A stretch of 64,000 nt of DNA from Dastarcus helophoroides (lineage: Eukaryota; Arthropoda; Insecta; Coleoptera; Bothrideridae), in NCBI GenBank assembly GCA_028583605.1, contig CM053331.1, positions 32,280,411-32,344,410 on the forward strand. The letters run 5' to 3'. Position 1 is the first letter of the stretch; each line of letters starts with the position of its first letter. Shown piece after piece: positions 1-12,690 of the stretch. The notes under the pieces were generated by a model, which did no database searches, was not told the origin of the DNA, and saw nothing but the letters and a program-made list of their open reading frames with translations. Made by a program: the position numbers and the translations under genes.

Positions 1-1398
1 TTAGAAGATGACACGTCACAAGACAGTCTGACTAGTGGATTAGACACAATGGAAGTCGACGTCGATCCTGAAAATTCAGCTTTTATTGATAAAGAGTTTG
101 ATACTAGTAGTGAAAACATTTCTAGCGAATCTGAGGAAGAAGAGTTTTCGAGCAATGAAGAATACATACCTATTGGTGAAGATCGGAAGCCGGAAAAATA
201 CGATCAAAAACATCTGAATGATTTATTCAGAGAGGCTAAACTCTCAAAAGAAGCGGCTGAAATATTGGCTTCGAATATGAAAAAGAGAAATCTATTGACA
301 AAAGGTACTAAAGTTTCGTTTTATCGGAATCGAGAAGAAGCCTTCCGTAAATATTTTGAAAAAAATGAAGATTTACTCTATTCCACTGATGTAAAAGGAC
401 TTATCGATGAATTTAAGCCAAATTTATATGAGCCAGAAAATTGGCGGTTATTCATTGATTCGTCTCAACAGAGTCTTAAGGCAGTCCTTCTCCACAACAC
501 CAACAAATTCGCTCCTCTACCTTTAGCCCACTCCACTGTACTTAAAGAAGAGTATTCAAACCTCGAAGTTGTCCTAAAGAAAATAAAGTACGAAGAACAT
601 GAGTGGCAAGTATGTGGTGATTTAAAAATTTTGTCCATGATCCTTGGACAGCAATCTGGATTCACAAAATATCCATGCTATTTGTGTATGTTTGACAGTA
701 GGGATCGAAAAAATCACTACGTAAAAAAAGAATGGCTTTTACGATCTTCATTTAAGGTTGGATCACATAATATAATAAAGAAACCGCTTGTTGATCCAGC
801 CAAAATTCTCATTCCTCCTCTTCATATAAAACTTGGCTTAATTAAACAGTATGTCAAAGCTCTTGATAAAGATGGTGAATGTTTTACGTACCTGCGTACT
901 GTGTTTAAAAAAAAATCTGATGCTAAACTAAGGGAAGCCATCTTCGATGGACCGGAAATCCGAAAGTTATTCAAAGATGAAGGGTTTGTTGCAGTCATGG
1001 ATGACCAAGAAAAGGCATCGTGGTTAAGTTTCAAGGAAGTGTGTACCAAATTTTTAGGCAATACCAAGGATGCTGATTACAAAAACATTGTGGCAAATAT
1101 GATAAGAAATTTTCAGCATTCAGGTTGCCTAATGAATTTGAAAATGCACTTCCTTGATTCGCATCTTGACCAATTCCCGGAGAATAACGGAGACTTCAGT
1201 GAAGAGCAAGGAGAAAGATTTCACCAAGATCTCAAAGAGTTTGAACGGCGGTTTCAGGGACAGTGGGGAATAAATATGTTTGCAGATTACTGTTGGATGC
1301 TACACAGAGAAACTCAAGAAAAAGGAACAAAACGTAGCAGAAATCCACTTCACAGGTCATTTGAAGAAAAAAGGGTCAGGAAAAGACGAAAATTATAA
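1..1398 (+). CDS. Transposon-associated protein of an unnamed arthropod/cnidarian family, 5' partial
   Basis: The first ATG is at 49 (449 residues), but the same frame is open to base 1, so the gene probably starts outside the window. The N terminus is acidic (residues 25-38). The conserved core holds FIDSS (135-139), a Cys pair PCYLC (209-213), PPLHIKLGL (256-264) and EEQGERFHQD (385-394). The C terminus is very basic, like a nuclear localisation signal. I know this core as a highly conserved, multi-copy 'uncharacterized protein' of arthropod and Hydra genomes. Spaced Asp/Glu residues (D137, D191, E385/E386/E389) look like an RNase H-type transposase or nuclease, but that is inference. The reading frame has no breaks in 1.4 kb, unlike every other mobile gene here, so it may be young or under constraint. 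I am confident of the family and unsure of the function. Confidence 0.75.
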   Translation, partial: LEDDTSQDSLTSGLDTMEVDVDPENSAFIDKEFDTSSENISSESEEEEFSSNEEYIPIGEDRKPEKYDQKHLNDLFREAKLSKEAAEILASNMKKRNLLTKGTKVSFYRNREEAFRKYFEKNEDLLYSTDVKGLIDEFKPNLYEPENWRLFIDSSQQSLKAVLLHNTNKFAPLPLAHSTVLKEEYSNLEVVLKKIKYEEHEWQVCGDLKILSMILGQQSGFTKYPCYLCMFDSRDRKNHYVKKEWLLRSSFKVGSHNIIKKPLVDPAKILIPPLHIKLGLIKQYVKALDKDGECFTYLRTVFKKKSDAKLREAIFDGPEIRKLFKDEGFVAVMDDQEKASWLSFKEVCTKFLGNTKDADYKNIVANMIRNFQHSGCLMNLKMHFLDSHLDQFPENNGDFSEEQGERFHQDLKEFERRFQGQWGINMFADYCWMLHRETQEKGTKRSRNPLHRSFEEKRVRKRRKL

Positions 1399-2594
1399 GA
1401 ATGATAATAGCAAACAGAAAAAAATACGAGATCGTGATTTTTATCCGTTTTTTTGGTTTTTCTCTACTTTTAGCAGTTTGACCCCCAATTTAGACTACAG
1501 ATTCGTGTTCAGCGGGAAAAAATACGCCGGACTATGTGGGTCCGACACCCAGCACACACCACTTTTTTTTTTGTGGGCCTGTGTAATTGTTGCTCGAAGA
1601 AAAACGTCATTTGAAAAATTGATGACTTAACATTTAAAAAAAAAATAAGGCAGTAATGGGGACTACTGTTAACATTAAAGCATATTGGTAACGCGACAAT
1701 ACCATGTTGGTCACACGAAACTATATATTTTTCCTACCAAAAATTGTTCAATGTCCCGAAAGAAGTTTCCACTTCAAAAAACCCATTCATTGCATTATTT
1801 TAAAGCGCTCATATTTTCCTCATGCCAACTTTTACGGAAAGAAAGTTCATAAAAATTATTAGTCTTTTAGTAATAGCGTCCCGTAATTGAGGGTATTTTC
1901 CCCGCGGTGCCTGAATAGCATTAAACAACAATTTATCTTATGCGAAATCAATACCGTCAGATCCAACCCCAACCAGATGCGAGCGGGTTGAGTTGATGTT
2001 TGAATGATGTTTAATTCATGGACAGGTGTAGGGTATAGGTGCGAGACGTGGCCGGGACAGATGATGTCGGGGGCTGTTTTAGCGAACGATTGTGGCGGTG
2101 GCGTTTCGCAGGTCAGGTCGTGAGGCTTTCAGTTTTCAATGCTTCCACACTGATGGCTGAGTTGCCCACCCACGACCTCGAGCCTGTACTTCTAAAAATA
2201 GACTTTCAAATACAGCTGTAAACCTTTCATTTGCGTCATCCGATGTGCCTTTTGAGGCAACCCAAGCTGTTCGCCGGCATCCCCAACAGAAGAAAAACAT
2301 CTAATTATGTTTGGAGATAATTCGGTTTCGTATTTTTTAATGTCGCGGCTTAAATTGATCTCTTTTGGCAAGGCGGAAAGGACCTTGGGAGATGAGGCTT
2401 TATAAAAAAAGCTAATGATATTGACCTCAAAATGTATTCTGCAAATTGGAATTTAAAATTTGTATGTAAAAGATTGCTATCTGGTTGTCGTTCATTCGTG
2501 TCTAGGCGGCTTTGAACGGTTAATTGACTTTTCAACATCCTCGTTTTTTTGAAAACTTCCTTCGGCGACTTGGCCTATTCTTGATAGCTTAGGC
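1399..2594. other. Intergenic, no gene recognised
   Basis: Mixed-composition sequence with two short open frames (2039-2221 plus, 2350-2538 minus). Neither resembles a protein I know. The first part may be the 3' untranslated region of the gene that ends at 1398. Confidence 0.4.
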
Positions 2595-3188
2595 GTAGCT
2601 AGAATAAGGCAAGGTTGGGCACTTGCCCCCCTCTGGTTCATGCAGCTAAACGAAAATTTATATTCAACTGAGAAGACTTTTTATAAAATTCGTTCCTTCT
2701 TTGAGATATCGATATTTTCTCGAAATTTCGACTTATTTCCCGAAATTCGTCTTTTTTACAAATTTTTTTTAAAACAAACTCATTCTCAGTTCTCAGTTTC
2801 TTTCATCAGAATCTGACTTTCTTGACGTTTCGAATTTTGAACTCAAAATTCATCGTTTTATTTTCCGAATATTTCGAATTTTATTTTAATTTTGTTTTTC
2901 TGTAAATTTCGGCTTGTTTATCAAGATTTACCTTTTTTTCTCAAAATTTGATCGATATTTTAATAAAAAACTAAAAATATTTATGTGGAAATTTTGATAA
3001 TGATCTTTTTGGAAATTTTGTGAGAAGAAAAAAATTGCGAGAAAATTTTTCCTGGAATTGTTCATAATTGAAATTTATTTTTCTGAAAATTACAACTTGT
3101 TTAACAAAATGTCGACGTTTATCTCAATATTGGACATTTTCTGACTAAGGGTGGGGCAGGTCTGCCTCTGGATCAAGAAATCAGGAAA
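2595..3188 (+). repeat. Dispersed 590-bp repeat, copy A
   Basis: It starts with GTAGCTAGAA, followed by a CTCTGGTTCATGCAGC motif, a T-rich body and TTGGACATTTTCTGA, and ends at a GGGTGGGGC motif. The same order of motifs returns at 40681-41806, where the only major difference is a 528-bp insertion. The two copies match along their whole length, including the T-rich body. That body is therefore part of a real repeat and not random low complexity. The G/C-rich ends look like transposon termini, but I could not find inverted ends. Confidence 0.7.
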
Positions 3189-5409
3189 AAATTGGAAAAA
3201 AATCTCATTTTTTTCAACATTCGTCCCACGAAACCAAGAAAGTTTTTTTGTTTTTTAATCTTTCTCGATTTAATGGGACAAGATTTGTATTTCAATGTTT
3301 GACTGTTATTTCCAAAGTTTGAACTCTTTTCAACGTTTCTTCTTCATCTTGAACATTTTCATGATTGCGACAATCTGATTTTTTCAAAACTTGGAATTTT
3401 CAAAATTTTCTGCTCTAAAGAAAATGCCTTTTTGAAAATTTCGATTTTTTCTGCAAAATTTCAATTTTGTTGTTAATTTTAGTTGTTTTTTGAAAATGTA
3501 TTCTATGAATAATTGCAGTTTCTTCAGGATTACGACTTTATTGCAAAATTTCTATGCTTCCGTTAAAATGACCACATTTTTTCAAAATTTCGACTCTTTC
3601 TAAATTTCAATTTTTTTGACAGTTTAAATTTTCTACAAAAAATTTCGGATTTTTTTGAAAATCTGACAGAAAATTTCAAGTTTTTACTACAAATTTCAGC
3701 TTTTTTCAACATTTCAACTGTTTTTGATAGTGTCGAGTTTTTTGCAGTTTGGATTTTTTCAAATTTCCAATTTAATTTGAAAATTAGGACTTTCATTTTT
3801 TTAAATTTGTGGTAATTTGGGCTTTCTACTTTTTCCCAAAACTTAAACTTTTTACAATCATTTTATTTGATAATGCTGTGCCTTGAATGTTTCGATTTTT
3901 CCAAAGGAATTTCAACTTTTCTGTAAATGGCGGTTTTTCGGAGATTTCGACTAAAAGTTTAGATTTTATTTTTAAATTTAAAATTTTGACTTTTTGAATA
4001 TCATAAAAATTTTGTTTTGGAAAGTTTTTACCGTTTTTGGAAATGTCGAGTTTTTAAAGCTCAAATTTTTCCCAAAATTCGACTTTTTTGGAAATTGAAT
4101 ACTTTTCAAATTTTTACCTTTTTTACCAAAATTTGGCTTTTTTCATAATTTAAAGAGTCTTAAAATTCAGGCTATCCTTCAAAAAACAAATTTTGACTTT
4201 TTTCGACTATTTTTCAAAATTTTAGGTTTTCAAAAAATTTTGTAATTTTTTTAAATTGTCTTTGCAAATTTTTACTTGTAGTAGTTTGGACTTTTGCTAA
4301 GACTTTCGACTTTTTTTCAAAGCTTCAACTTTTTTCAATTAATTTTTTTTGAAAATTTCGCCTCCTAAAAGTTTTGATTTTTCCAAAAAAATTTCCACTG
4401 TTTTGGAAATGACGATTTGTTGCAAATTTCTAAAGTTTAGATTGCTTTGATAATAAACATTTTGACTTCATTGAAAATGTCTATAATTTTTGAAAATTTT
4501 TCATTTTTTTGGAAAATGTTTACGGGTTTTGGAAATGTAAAGGTTTTTAAGCAGAGGTGGGCTTTTTCCAAAAATTCGACCTTTCATTTTTCATAATTTC
4601 AACTTCTTGTGGTTATTTGGAAGTTAGTTAAAACTTTCAACTTTTTCTCAAAATTTCAACTTTTTCCAATTAATTTTTTGAAAAATTTTGCCTCTCGCAA
4701 ATTTTGATTTTTTCAAAAGAATTTCAGCTTATTTGGAAATGACGGTTTTGTGGAAATTCCGACTTGACTTTTTTGAATATTTCTGTATTTTATGATAATT
4801 TTCATTTTGATGGAAAATTTTTATGGTTTTTGAAAATGTCGAGTTTTTAAAGCTAGACTTTTTCAACAAATTCGACTTTTTGAAATGGACTGTTTGTCAA
4901 AATTAAAATGTTTTTATCAAAATTTAATTTTTGTTACCAAAATTTGACCTTTTCAAAATTTAAACACTTTTAAAAATGTTGGCTATCCTTTAAAAAATCA
5001 AATGTTGACTTTTTTTGACCATTCTTGAAAATTTTAGGTTTTCCAAAAATTTGGTCATTTATTTTTTCGAATTTTTTTGCAAATTTCAACTTCTTGGAGT
5101 AATTTGAACTTTTGTTAGGCTTTCGACTCTTTCTCAAAACTTAATCTTTTTTTAATTAACTCTTTTAAAAATTTTGCCTCTTGTAAATTTTAACTTTTTC
5201 GAATATTTCTAAACTTATGAAAATTGTTCATCTTTTTGGAAAATTTTTACATTTTTTGGAATTGTTGAGTTTTTAAGGCTGCACTTTTTGCAAAAATTCG
5301 ACTTTTTTTTTCTCTTTTACCAAAACTTGACTTTTTTCAAAACTAAACAATTTTAAAAATTTTGGCTATCTTTCAAAAAACAAATTTCTGCTTTTTTGGA
5401 CCATTTTTC
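3189..5409. repeat. Decayed T-rich satellite block 1
   Basis: Degenerate runs of TTTCAAAATTTCGACTTTTT type on the plus strand. Anchor phrases recur and show a tandem origin. GAGTTTTTAAAGCT-like phrases occur near 4045, 4530, 4840 and 5265, and GGCTATCCTTCAAAAAA-like phrases near 4168, 4980 and 5365. The spacing is about 300-490 bp, so these are diverged monomers. No gene is present. Confidence 0.6.
3222..3297. repeat. Fold-back repeat, copy 1 (short)
   Basis: The left arm has GAAACCAAGAAAG. The right arm has the inverse, TTTAATCTTTCTCGATTT, then GGGACAAGATTTGTATTTCAA. The centre of the element is deleted. It belongs to the family whose best copy is at 40401-40623. Confidence 0.65.
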
Positions 5410-6392
5410 AAAATTCGAAATTCGAAATTCGAAATTCGAAATTCGAAATTCGAAATTCGAAATTCGAAATTCGAAATTCCAAATTCAAAATTCAAAATTC
5501 CAAATTCAAAATTCAAAATTCAAAATTCAAATTCAAATTCAAAATTCAAAATTCAAAATTCAAAATTCAAAATTCAAAATTCAAAATTCAAAATTCAAAA
5601 TTCAAAATTCAAAATTCAAAATTCAAAATTCAAAATTCAAAATTCAAAATTCAAAATTCAAAATTCAAAATTCAAAATTCAAAATTCAAAATTCAAAATT
5701 CAAAATTCAAAATTCAAAATTCAAAATTCAAAATTCAAAATTCAAAATTCAAAATTCAAAATTCAAAATTCAAAATTCAAAATTCAAAATTCAAAATTCA
5801 AAATTCAAAATTCAAAATTCAAAATTCAAAATTCAAAATTCAAATTCAAAATTCAAAATTCAAAATTCAAAATTCAAAATTCAAAATTCAAAATTCAAAA
5901 TTCAAATTCAAAATTCAAAATTCAAAATTCAAAATTCAAAATTCAAAATTCAAAATTCAAAATTCAAAATTCAAAATTCAAAATTCAAAATTCAAAATTC
6001 AAAATTCAAAATTCAAAATTCAAAATTCAAAATTCAAAATTCAAAATTCAAAATTCAAAATTCAAAATTCAAAATTCAAAATTCAAAATTCAAAATTCAA
6101 AATTCAAAATTCAAAATTCAAAATTCAAAATTCAAAATTCAAAATTCAAAATTCAAAATTCAAAATTCAAAATTCAAAATTCAAAATTCAAAATTCAAAA
6201 TTCAAAATTCAAAATTCAAAATTCAAAATTCAAAATTCAAAATTCAAAATTCAAATTCAAAATTCAAAATTCAAAATTCAAAATTCAAAATTCAAAGTTC
6301 AAAGTTCAAAGTTCAAAATTCAAAATTCAAAATTCAAAATTCAAAATTCAAAATTCAAAATTCAAAGTTCAAAGTTCAAAGTTTAAAGTTCC
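5410..6392. repeat. Heptamer tandem array, AAAATTC type (about 140 copies)
   Basis: A nearly perfect 7-bp repeat. The left edge is GAAATTC (about 9 units), the body is AAAATTC, and the right edge mixes in AAAGTTC. A few 6-bp units (AAATTC) interrupt the body. Because 7 is not a multiple of 3 and the unit has no stop, long open frames appear in more than one phase (5362-6411 and 5396-6502). They are artefacts. The array starts inside a satellite monomer, at the same CCATTTTTCAAAATT phrase found in neighbouring monomers. Confidence 0.97.
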
Positions 6393-7010
6393 AAAGTTTT
6401 GTGGCCTGTGAAAAATTCCAGAATTTTCTTATTCCGAATCAATTTATTTTCCGTAACTTAATTCCCTCTTTTTGCGATCATTTGTTAGCAGCGAACAAAT
6501 GAGAATTTGATCCCCGTTGAATGGCACAGAACATATCGATGATAAAAGGGGTTGACTTGCTTTCAAATTATAGATCCGTCGCTTTAATATAAACATTCGG
6601 GTAGGAAATAAATTTTCATTGCCGAACACGTAAAATGAATTTAATATCGATTCCAATGTCTGTGTTAATTACTGCACAAAATAAACACAAAAGGGCAAGT
6701 GCCGCGTTTCTGTCAATTAAGTTCCATACCTCGTAATGACGCAATTGTAAAAAATCGTGGAAATTAGGTCAAATAAACTACTGACAGTTTCGTTTCTTAT
6801 TACATGGAGTAATTTCCAGAAAACATAATTGATATAAATATTATGGAAATTTTTTTTCTCTTTAAAACTTTGGCCCCCAGTAAACCGAATATCTTTGGAA
6901 TTTAAATGATATTGAAGAGAATTCAATTATTTTGTAAAATTGGCATATTTTGTTGTCAGGGTTGATTTTACTGGAATAAATAACTAAAATACATACGCAT
7001 CAACTTTATA
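6393..7010. other. Single-copy-looking island, no gene recognised
   Basis: Balanced sequence between the heptamer array and the next satellite block. Two short minus-strand open frames (6444-6656, 6717-6926) show no recognisable domain. I see no RNA gene. Confidence 0.4.
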
Positions 7011-10000
7011 AATAATGATTTTTAAAAATTACGCTCTTCAAAAATTTCGAATTTTTAAAAAACGTTAGCAACTTTCTATTTTCCAAGGTTTTAACTTTTT
7101 TGAAAATTTAAACTTTTTACAATTTTGACTTTCTTAAAATTCGGACCATTTTTGAAACCTCGACTATTCTTCAAATTAGTGAATTTTAAATTTTCTAAAA
7201 ATTAAGCCCTTTGTTTCGCCAAATTGTCGAAATATTTTAAAATGTCCTCGTTTTTAAATTTTGAAGATTTATTTTATTTTTCTGAAAAGTTTGCCATTTT
7301 TTAAATGTTTGTTCATTCTCGGAAATTTGGACTCTTTCTCAAAATTTTGAATTTTTTTAACTCCTATTTTGTTTTTGAAAATCTCTTGTTTGTTATATTT
7401 TTGAAAATTTTGACTTTCTCTCAAAAATTTGATATTTTAAAATTTTGATTTTGTTTCTGAAAATCTGTTTGTATATTTTCGAAAATTTTGACTTTTTCAA
7501 AAAGTTTTGACTTTTTAAACTTTAGATTTTCTTTTTGAAAATTTCAACCTTCCTATTAAAAATTATCGTAAGACTCCGAAAATTTTTCACTTTTTTTAAG
7601 TTGTGAGTTTTTTGAGTGGTGATATTTTTTGTTTAATTTTGCCTTTTTGCAATTAGAACCATTAGTCAATACTTCGACTTTTTTGAATTTTGAATTTTAT
7701 TCATAATTTTGGCTTCGGTGGAACTTTTAATCTAACTTTTTACGAAGATTTCGACATTTTTTAAAATCTTGATTTTTTGGGAAATTTTCGACTGGCTTAA
7801 ACATTCAGCTTTTCTGACTCTTAAAAATTTCGAATTTCCTAAAAATTGGACAATGGTTTTTAGATTTTGATTTTATTTAAACAGTTCGGCTCTTTTCAAA
7901 ATTCTGACTTACAAAATTCGACTTCTTCCAAAATTTTGACTTTTTAAAATGTTGATATTTTTTGAAAATAGAAACCTTCAAGTTCCAATTTTTTCTTGAA
8001 AATTGGTATATGACCCTAAAATGTTTTATTTGTTTTTAGTACATGTTTCCAATTTTGGCATTTTTTCAAATTTTGCTTTTTTTTAAAATTTATTGCCATT
8101 TGTCAATGTTTCCGTTGTTGAATTTTTTTCATTATTCTAACTTTTATCAAAATTTGTTTTCTTTTGGTAACTTTTTATAAACACTTCGACTTTTTTTGAC
8201 TCTACAAAAGTTTAAAAGTTTGGACATCGTTTTCAAGATTTGAGTTGTTCTGAACATTTCAACTTCGTATAAAATTTCGACTTTCAAAATTTCGACTTTT
8301 TTGAAAATCTTTTTTTTTTTCAAATTTTAATTTTGATTGAAAACCATTACGGTTTCCTAATAATTTTGGTTATTTTGAAAATTTACAAATTATTTCAGAA
8401 TTTTTACTTTTTAAAATTTTGATTTTTTTTTGAAAATCTTGACTTTCAAATTTCATTTTTTTTTCTTTGAAAATTGGTATACGACTCCAAGAATTTTGAA
8501 TTTTTGTTTTCGAAAATATCGAGTGTTTTTAACGTCATGGCCCTTTCTTAAAATGTTGCCTTTCTGGAATTTTTGCCTGTCAATATTTCGACCTTTTTAG
8601 AAATGTTGAATCTTTCTTCATAAATTTGACTTTAATAAAAATTTAGACGTAGATTTTTTAGGAAATTTTTGACTATATTAAAAATAGTCTTTTGCTCTTT
8701 AAACACTCAAATTTCGATTTTTTCAAAATTTGGATTTTTTTTGAAAAATCTTAATTTTTTTCCAAATTTCAGTTTTGTTTAAAAACCATTATATTTCGTT
8801 TTATTTCTAATATTTTTAAAATTTTGACATTTTTAAAATTTTTACTACTTTGAAATTTTGACTTTTTGAAAATCTTAAATTTCAAATTTCATTTATTTTT
8901 TTTCAAAGTTGGTACAGTACTAACATTTTTGATTTTTTTTTAAATATCGAGTTCTTCCTGACATTTTCTCAAAATGTTGCCTTTTTTGACGTTTTCGGCT
9001 ATTTATCGATATTTCATCCTTTTTAGATATGTTAATTTTTTTCGTTTTTTTGACCTTTAAAAAAATATTGACTTCTGTTGGTAATTTTTGACGAAAATTT
9101 CCACCTTTTTTAAGTTAAGATTCATACGAAATTTTCTACTCTTTTCATAATTGAGGTACAAATCTGACCCCTGAAACCAAGAAAGATTAAAAAACACAAC
9201 AAACGTTGCTCTATCGCCTTTCAATAGCCAAGCTATCCTCTTCAGAGAGACACTAAAGAGATAAACGAGGATCAGTCCTCCATCAAAATTCGACTCTTAA
9301 AAATTTTACCTTTTTTTGGCTCTTTAAAATTTCGATTCTCTTTTTAAGATTGGGCAACTTTGCAGAATTTTGAAATTTTTTAGGCCTTTCGACTTTTTGA
9401 AGAATCCTAACTTTTAGAAAATGTCGTCTTTTTGGAAAATCTTCATTTTCTCCAAATTTCAATTTTATTTGAAAACAATTACAGCTCCTTAATAATTTTG
9501 ATTATTTTAAAAATTTATTTTCTTTGGCCCTTTAAAAACCGAATTTTTAATTTAATAAATTTTTCGACTTTTTTTAAAATTCTGACTTTTTCAAAAAGAA
9601 GATTTTCGAAAGAATTTAAAATTGAGATATCTTCAAAATTTTGACTTTTTCCTCAAATCTTCATTTTTTCCAAATTTCAATTTTCTTTAACAACCACTAC
9701 GGTTCCTTAAAACATTCGAATATTTTATTTTCATTTTATATTTATATTTTTATTTTATATTTATTTTCGAGTTCCGAAATTTTTTTTAATTTGGATTTTT
9801 TTGGGATTTGGTCTTTGATATTTTGAGTTTCTTAAAAGCTTGTGCCCCTTCTTAAAATTTAAAATTGTTTTAAGTATCTCGACTATCTTTTAAAATTTTT
9901 ACTCTTTTCAAATCTCCGATTTTTTTTAAAGTCTTCATTTTTTTTAAATTTTAGTTATGTTTGAAAATCATTAAGGTTTCCTTATAATTTTGATCTATTT

Positions 10001-12556
10001 TAAATTTTGGTTTTGTTTTTAAAAATCTTGACTAAAATTTCTAATTTTCCCTTTTTTGAAATTTTCGCCTATTTCTCAATATTTTGATTTTTTGGAAAAG
10101 CTGAAAGTTTTTAGTTGCGACTTAAAAATTGTAACTTCTTTACTTTTTACGAAAACTGACATTTACCAAAATTTCGATTTTTTGGCCAATTTCTTACCAT
10201 TTTCAAAATTCTAATTTTCTTTGGTTCTTTAAAATATATTTTTTAGTTTGGATATAGTTTCAAAATTTTGAATTTTTTAAACACTTCGGAGTTTTCAAAA
10301 TTTTTACTTTTATAAAATTTTGACTGATTTGACTGGTCTTAATTTTTTCAAATATTCTATTTCTTAAAAGTCCTCATTTTTTTTTAAATTTCGATGATGT
10401 TTAAAAACTACTGCAGTTCCCAAATAATTTTGATTATTTTGAAAATTCCAACTATTTTCAAAATTTTAATCTGTTTTAAATTTTGGTTTTTTTTAATCTC
10501 GACTTTCAGATTTTAAATTTTCCCTTTTTAAAAATTTTTGCCCATTTGTCAATATTTTAATTTATTTAGAAAACCAGAAACTTTTTCATTATTTCGACTT
10601 AAAAAGTTTTGACTTCTTTCGATACCTTTTTACGAAAACTTTGACGTTTTTCAAAATGTTGATTTCTTGGGTAATTTTCAACCATTTGCAAAATTCCAAC
10701 TTTCTTTGGCTCTAAAATGTCGTATTTTTTAGTTTGAATATATTTCCAAAATTTTGAATTTCTTAAATACTTTGGAGTTTTCAAAATATTTACTTTTCTA
10801 AAATTTTGACTGTTTTATAATTCTTTCTGTTTTTTAAAATCTACTACGGTTTTTTAATAATTTTGGCTCTTTTAATTTCGACTTTTTCAAAATTTTGACT
10901 TTTACAAATTTTAATTTTGATTTGGAAAATTTCGACTATCAAATCTTAATTTTGTTATAAAATGGTGTACGAGTCCAAAAATGTTGAAATTTTTTCTAAA
11001 TATCGAGTTTTTTCAGTCTCAGAAATTTTTTTAAAATTTCACCTTTTTTTGCAATTTTTGACTATTTGTCAATATTTTGACTTTTTTAAAAATGTTGAAT
11101 TTTTTCCATAATATTGACTTCTATAAAAATTTAAACCTCTTTTCGTAACTTCGTACAAAAACTTCAACATTTTCCAAAATTTCCACTTTTTAGAAAATCT
11201 TGGATTATTTACACAATTTTAACTTTTCTAGCCCCCTAAAAATTTGAGTTTATTGAAATATTGAACAGATTTTTAAACATTTATACTTTTCTGAATTTTT
11301 TTACTTTTTTAAAATCTTGATTTCTTTGAAAATATTTTTTTTTATTTTCAAATTTGTTAGAAAATCGCTAGGTTTCTTAATAACTTTAATTATTTTAAAC
11401 ATTTAGACATTTCTTAATAATTTGGCTCTTTTAAAATTTTGTTTTAGTTTTTAGAAATCTTCACTTTTAATTCCAATTTTTCTGAAGAATTGGTATGCCA
11501 CTTCAAAAATTTTGATTTTTTAAAAAAATACCTAGTTTTTGCAATTTTTTCAAAGTATTCTTCTTCTTAAAATTTTCCACTATTTGTCAATATTTCGATT
11601 TTTATTAGAATGTTGAATTTTCTTATAATTTTGACTTCTTTTGGTCACTTTTTACAAAGATACTTCAACATTTTTCAAAATTTCGATTTTGTAGGAAAAT
11701 TTTGTCTATTTTCAAAATTTTAACTATTTTGGCTGTTTCAGTTTAAATTTTTTATTTAGGATTGGGCAACTTGGCAGAATTTTGAATTTTGTTTGTACAT
11801 TTCGACTTTTTTACAAACTTTAACTTTTACAATATTTGGATTTTTTTTAAATCTTTATTTTTTTTTAAATTTCTAGCTTGTTTGAAAACTATTACAGTTT
11901 CTTAATAATTTTTATTATTTTGAAAATTTCCATTCTTTTTCAAAATTTGAACTTTTTTAAAGTGCCGATATTATTTTTGAAAATTTTGACTTCCTAATTT
12001 CAATTTTTTTTTAAATTGCTGTACAACTCTAAATATTTTAAATTTTTTAAATATCTAGTTTTCACAAGTATTGAAATGTTTTCAAAAATTAGCCTTTTTT
12101 AAAATTTTTGAATATTTGTCTATGTTTCGACTTCTTTTTTAAGAAATATTGTACTTTTTCATCGCTTTGACTTTTACGAAAATTTTAATTGCTTTTGGTA
12201 ACTTGTTACGAAAGCTTCGACATTTTTCGAAATTTCGTCTTTTTTGAAACTTTCGATTAATTTCAAAATTGTAATGTTTTTTGGTTCTTTAAATTTTTAG
12301 GTTTTATAAAAAATTTGAATCAAGTTTTGAATATGTTGAAATATTTCGACTTTTTCAAAATTTCGACTTTTTTTTAAATATTCTTTTGAAAGTTTAATTT
12401 TGTTTGAAAACCACTACACATCCTTAATAATTTTGATTATTTTAAAATTTTCTACTTTTTTCAAAATTTTGAATTGTTTTAACTATCTCGATTTTCAAAA
12501 TTTAGAATTGTATTAGATATTTTGACTTTTTTAAAATTTTTACTTTTTTAAAATTT
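7011..12556. repeat. Decayed T-rich satellite block 2, monomers about 0.43-0.53 kb
   Basis: It looks like low complexity, but two anchor phrases recur in order. One is AAAACCACTACGGTTCCTTA-like and is followed by ATAATTTTGATTATTTT (near 8340, 9475, 9690, 9975, 10405, 10840, 11355, 11890, 12410). The other is GAAAATTGGTATACGACTCC-like (near 7560, 7990, 8475, 8915, 10960, 11490, 12025). The spacing is mostly 430-535 bp. I infer an old tandem satellite decayed by point changes and slippage. Open frames inside are short and meaningless. Confidence 0.6.
9148..9250 (-). repeat. Fold-back repeat, copy 2
   Basis: It has the CCCCTGAAACCAAGAAAGATT arm and then, on the minus strand, the central CTGAAGA (9239-9245) with its hairpin and a GAAAG core. 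It is embedded in the T-rich satellite. The second arm is lost. Confidence 0.75.
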
Positions 12557-12690
12557 CTCTCTGAAGATCACAGCTTGGCTGCCGAAACGCGTTGGAGCAA
12601 CGTTTGTTCTGTTTTTTAATCTTTCTTGGTTTCAAGGGACAAGTTCTGTATTTCAATTTTCAAAGATAACCAAGGACCCGTCCGTTCCAC
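12557..12690 (+). repeat. Fold-back repeat, copy 3
   Basis: It starts at the centre (CTGAAGA at 12561-12567), continues through GAAACGCGTT and the TTTCTTGGTTTCAAGGGAC arm, and ends with GATAACCAAGG, then CCGTCCGTTCCA. That end is the inverse of the left tip TGGAACGGACTGGTCC seen at 40401, so both ends of the family can be defined. Confidence 0.8.

Noticed and set aside
5362..6502. Two long overlapping plus-strand open frames with Lys/Ile/Gln/Asn/Ser/Phe repeats
   Set aside because: Products of reading a stop-free 7-bp repeat; more than one phase is open, so no gene is implied.
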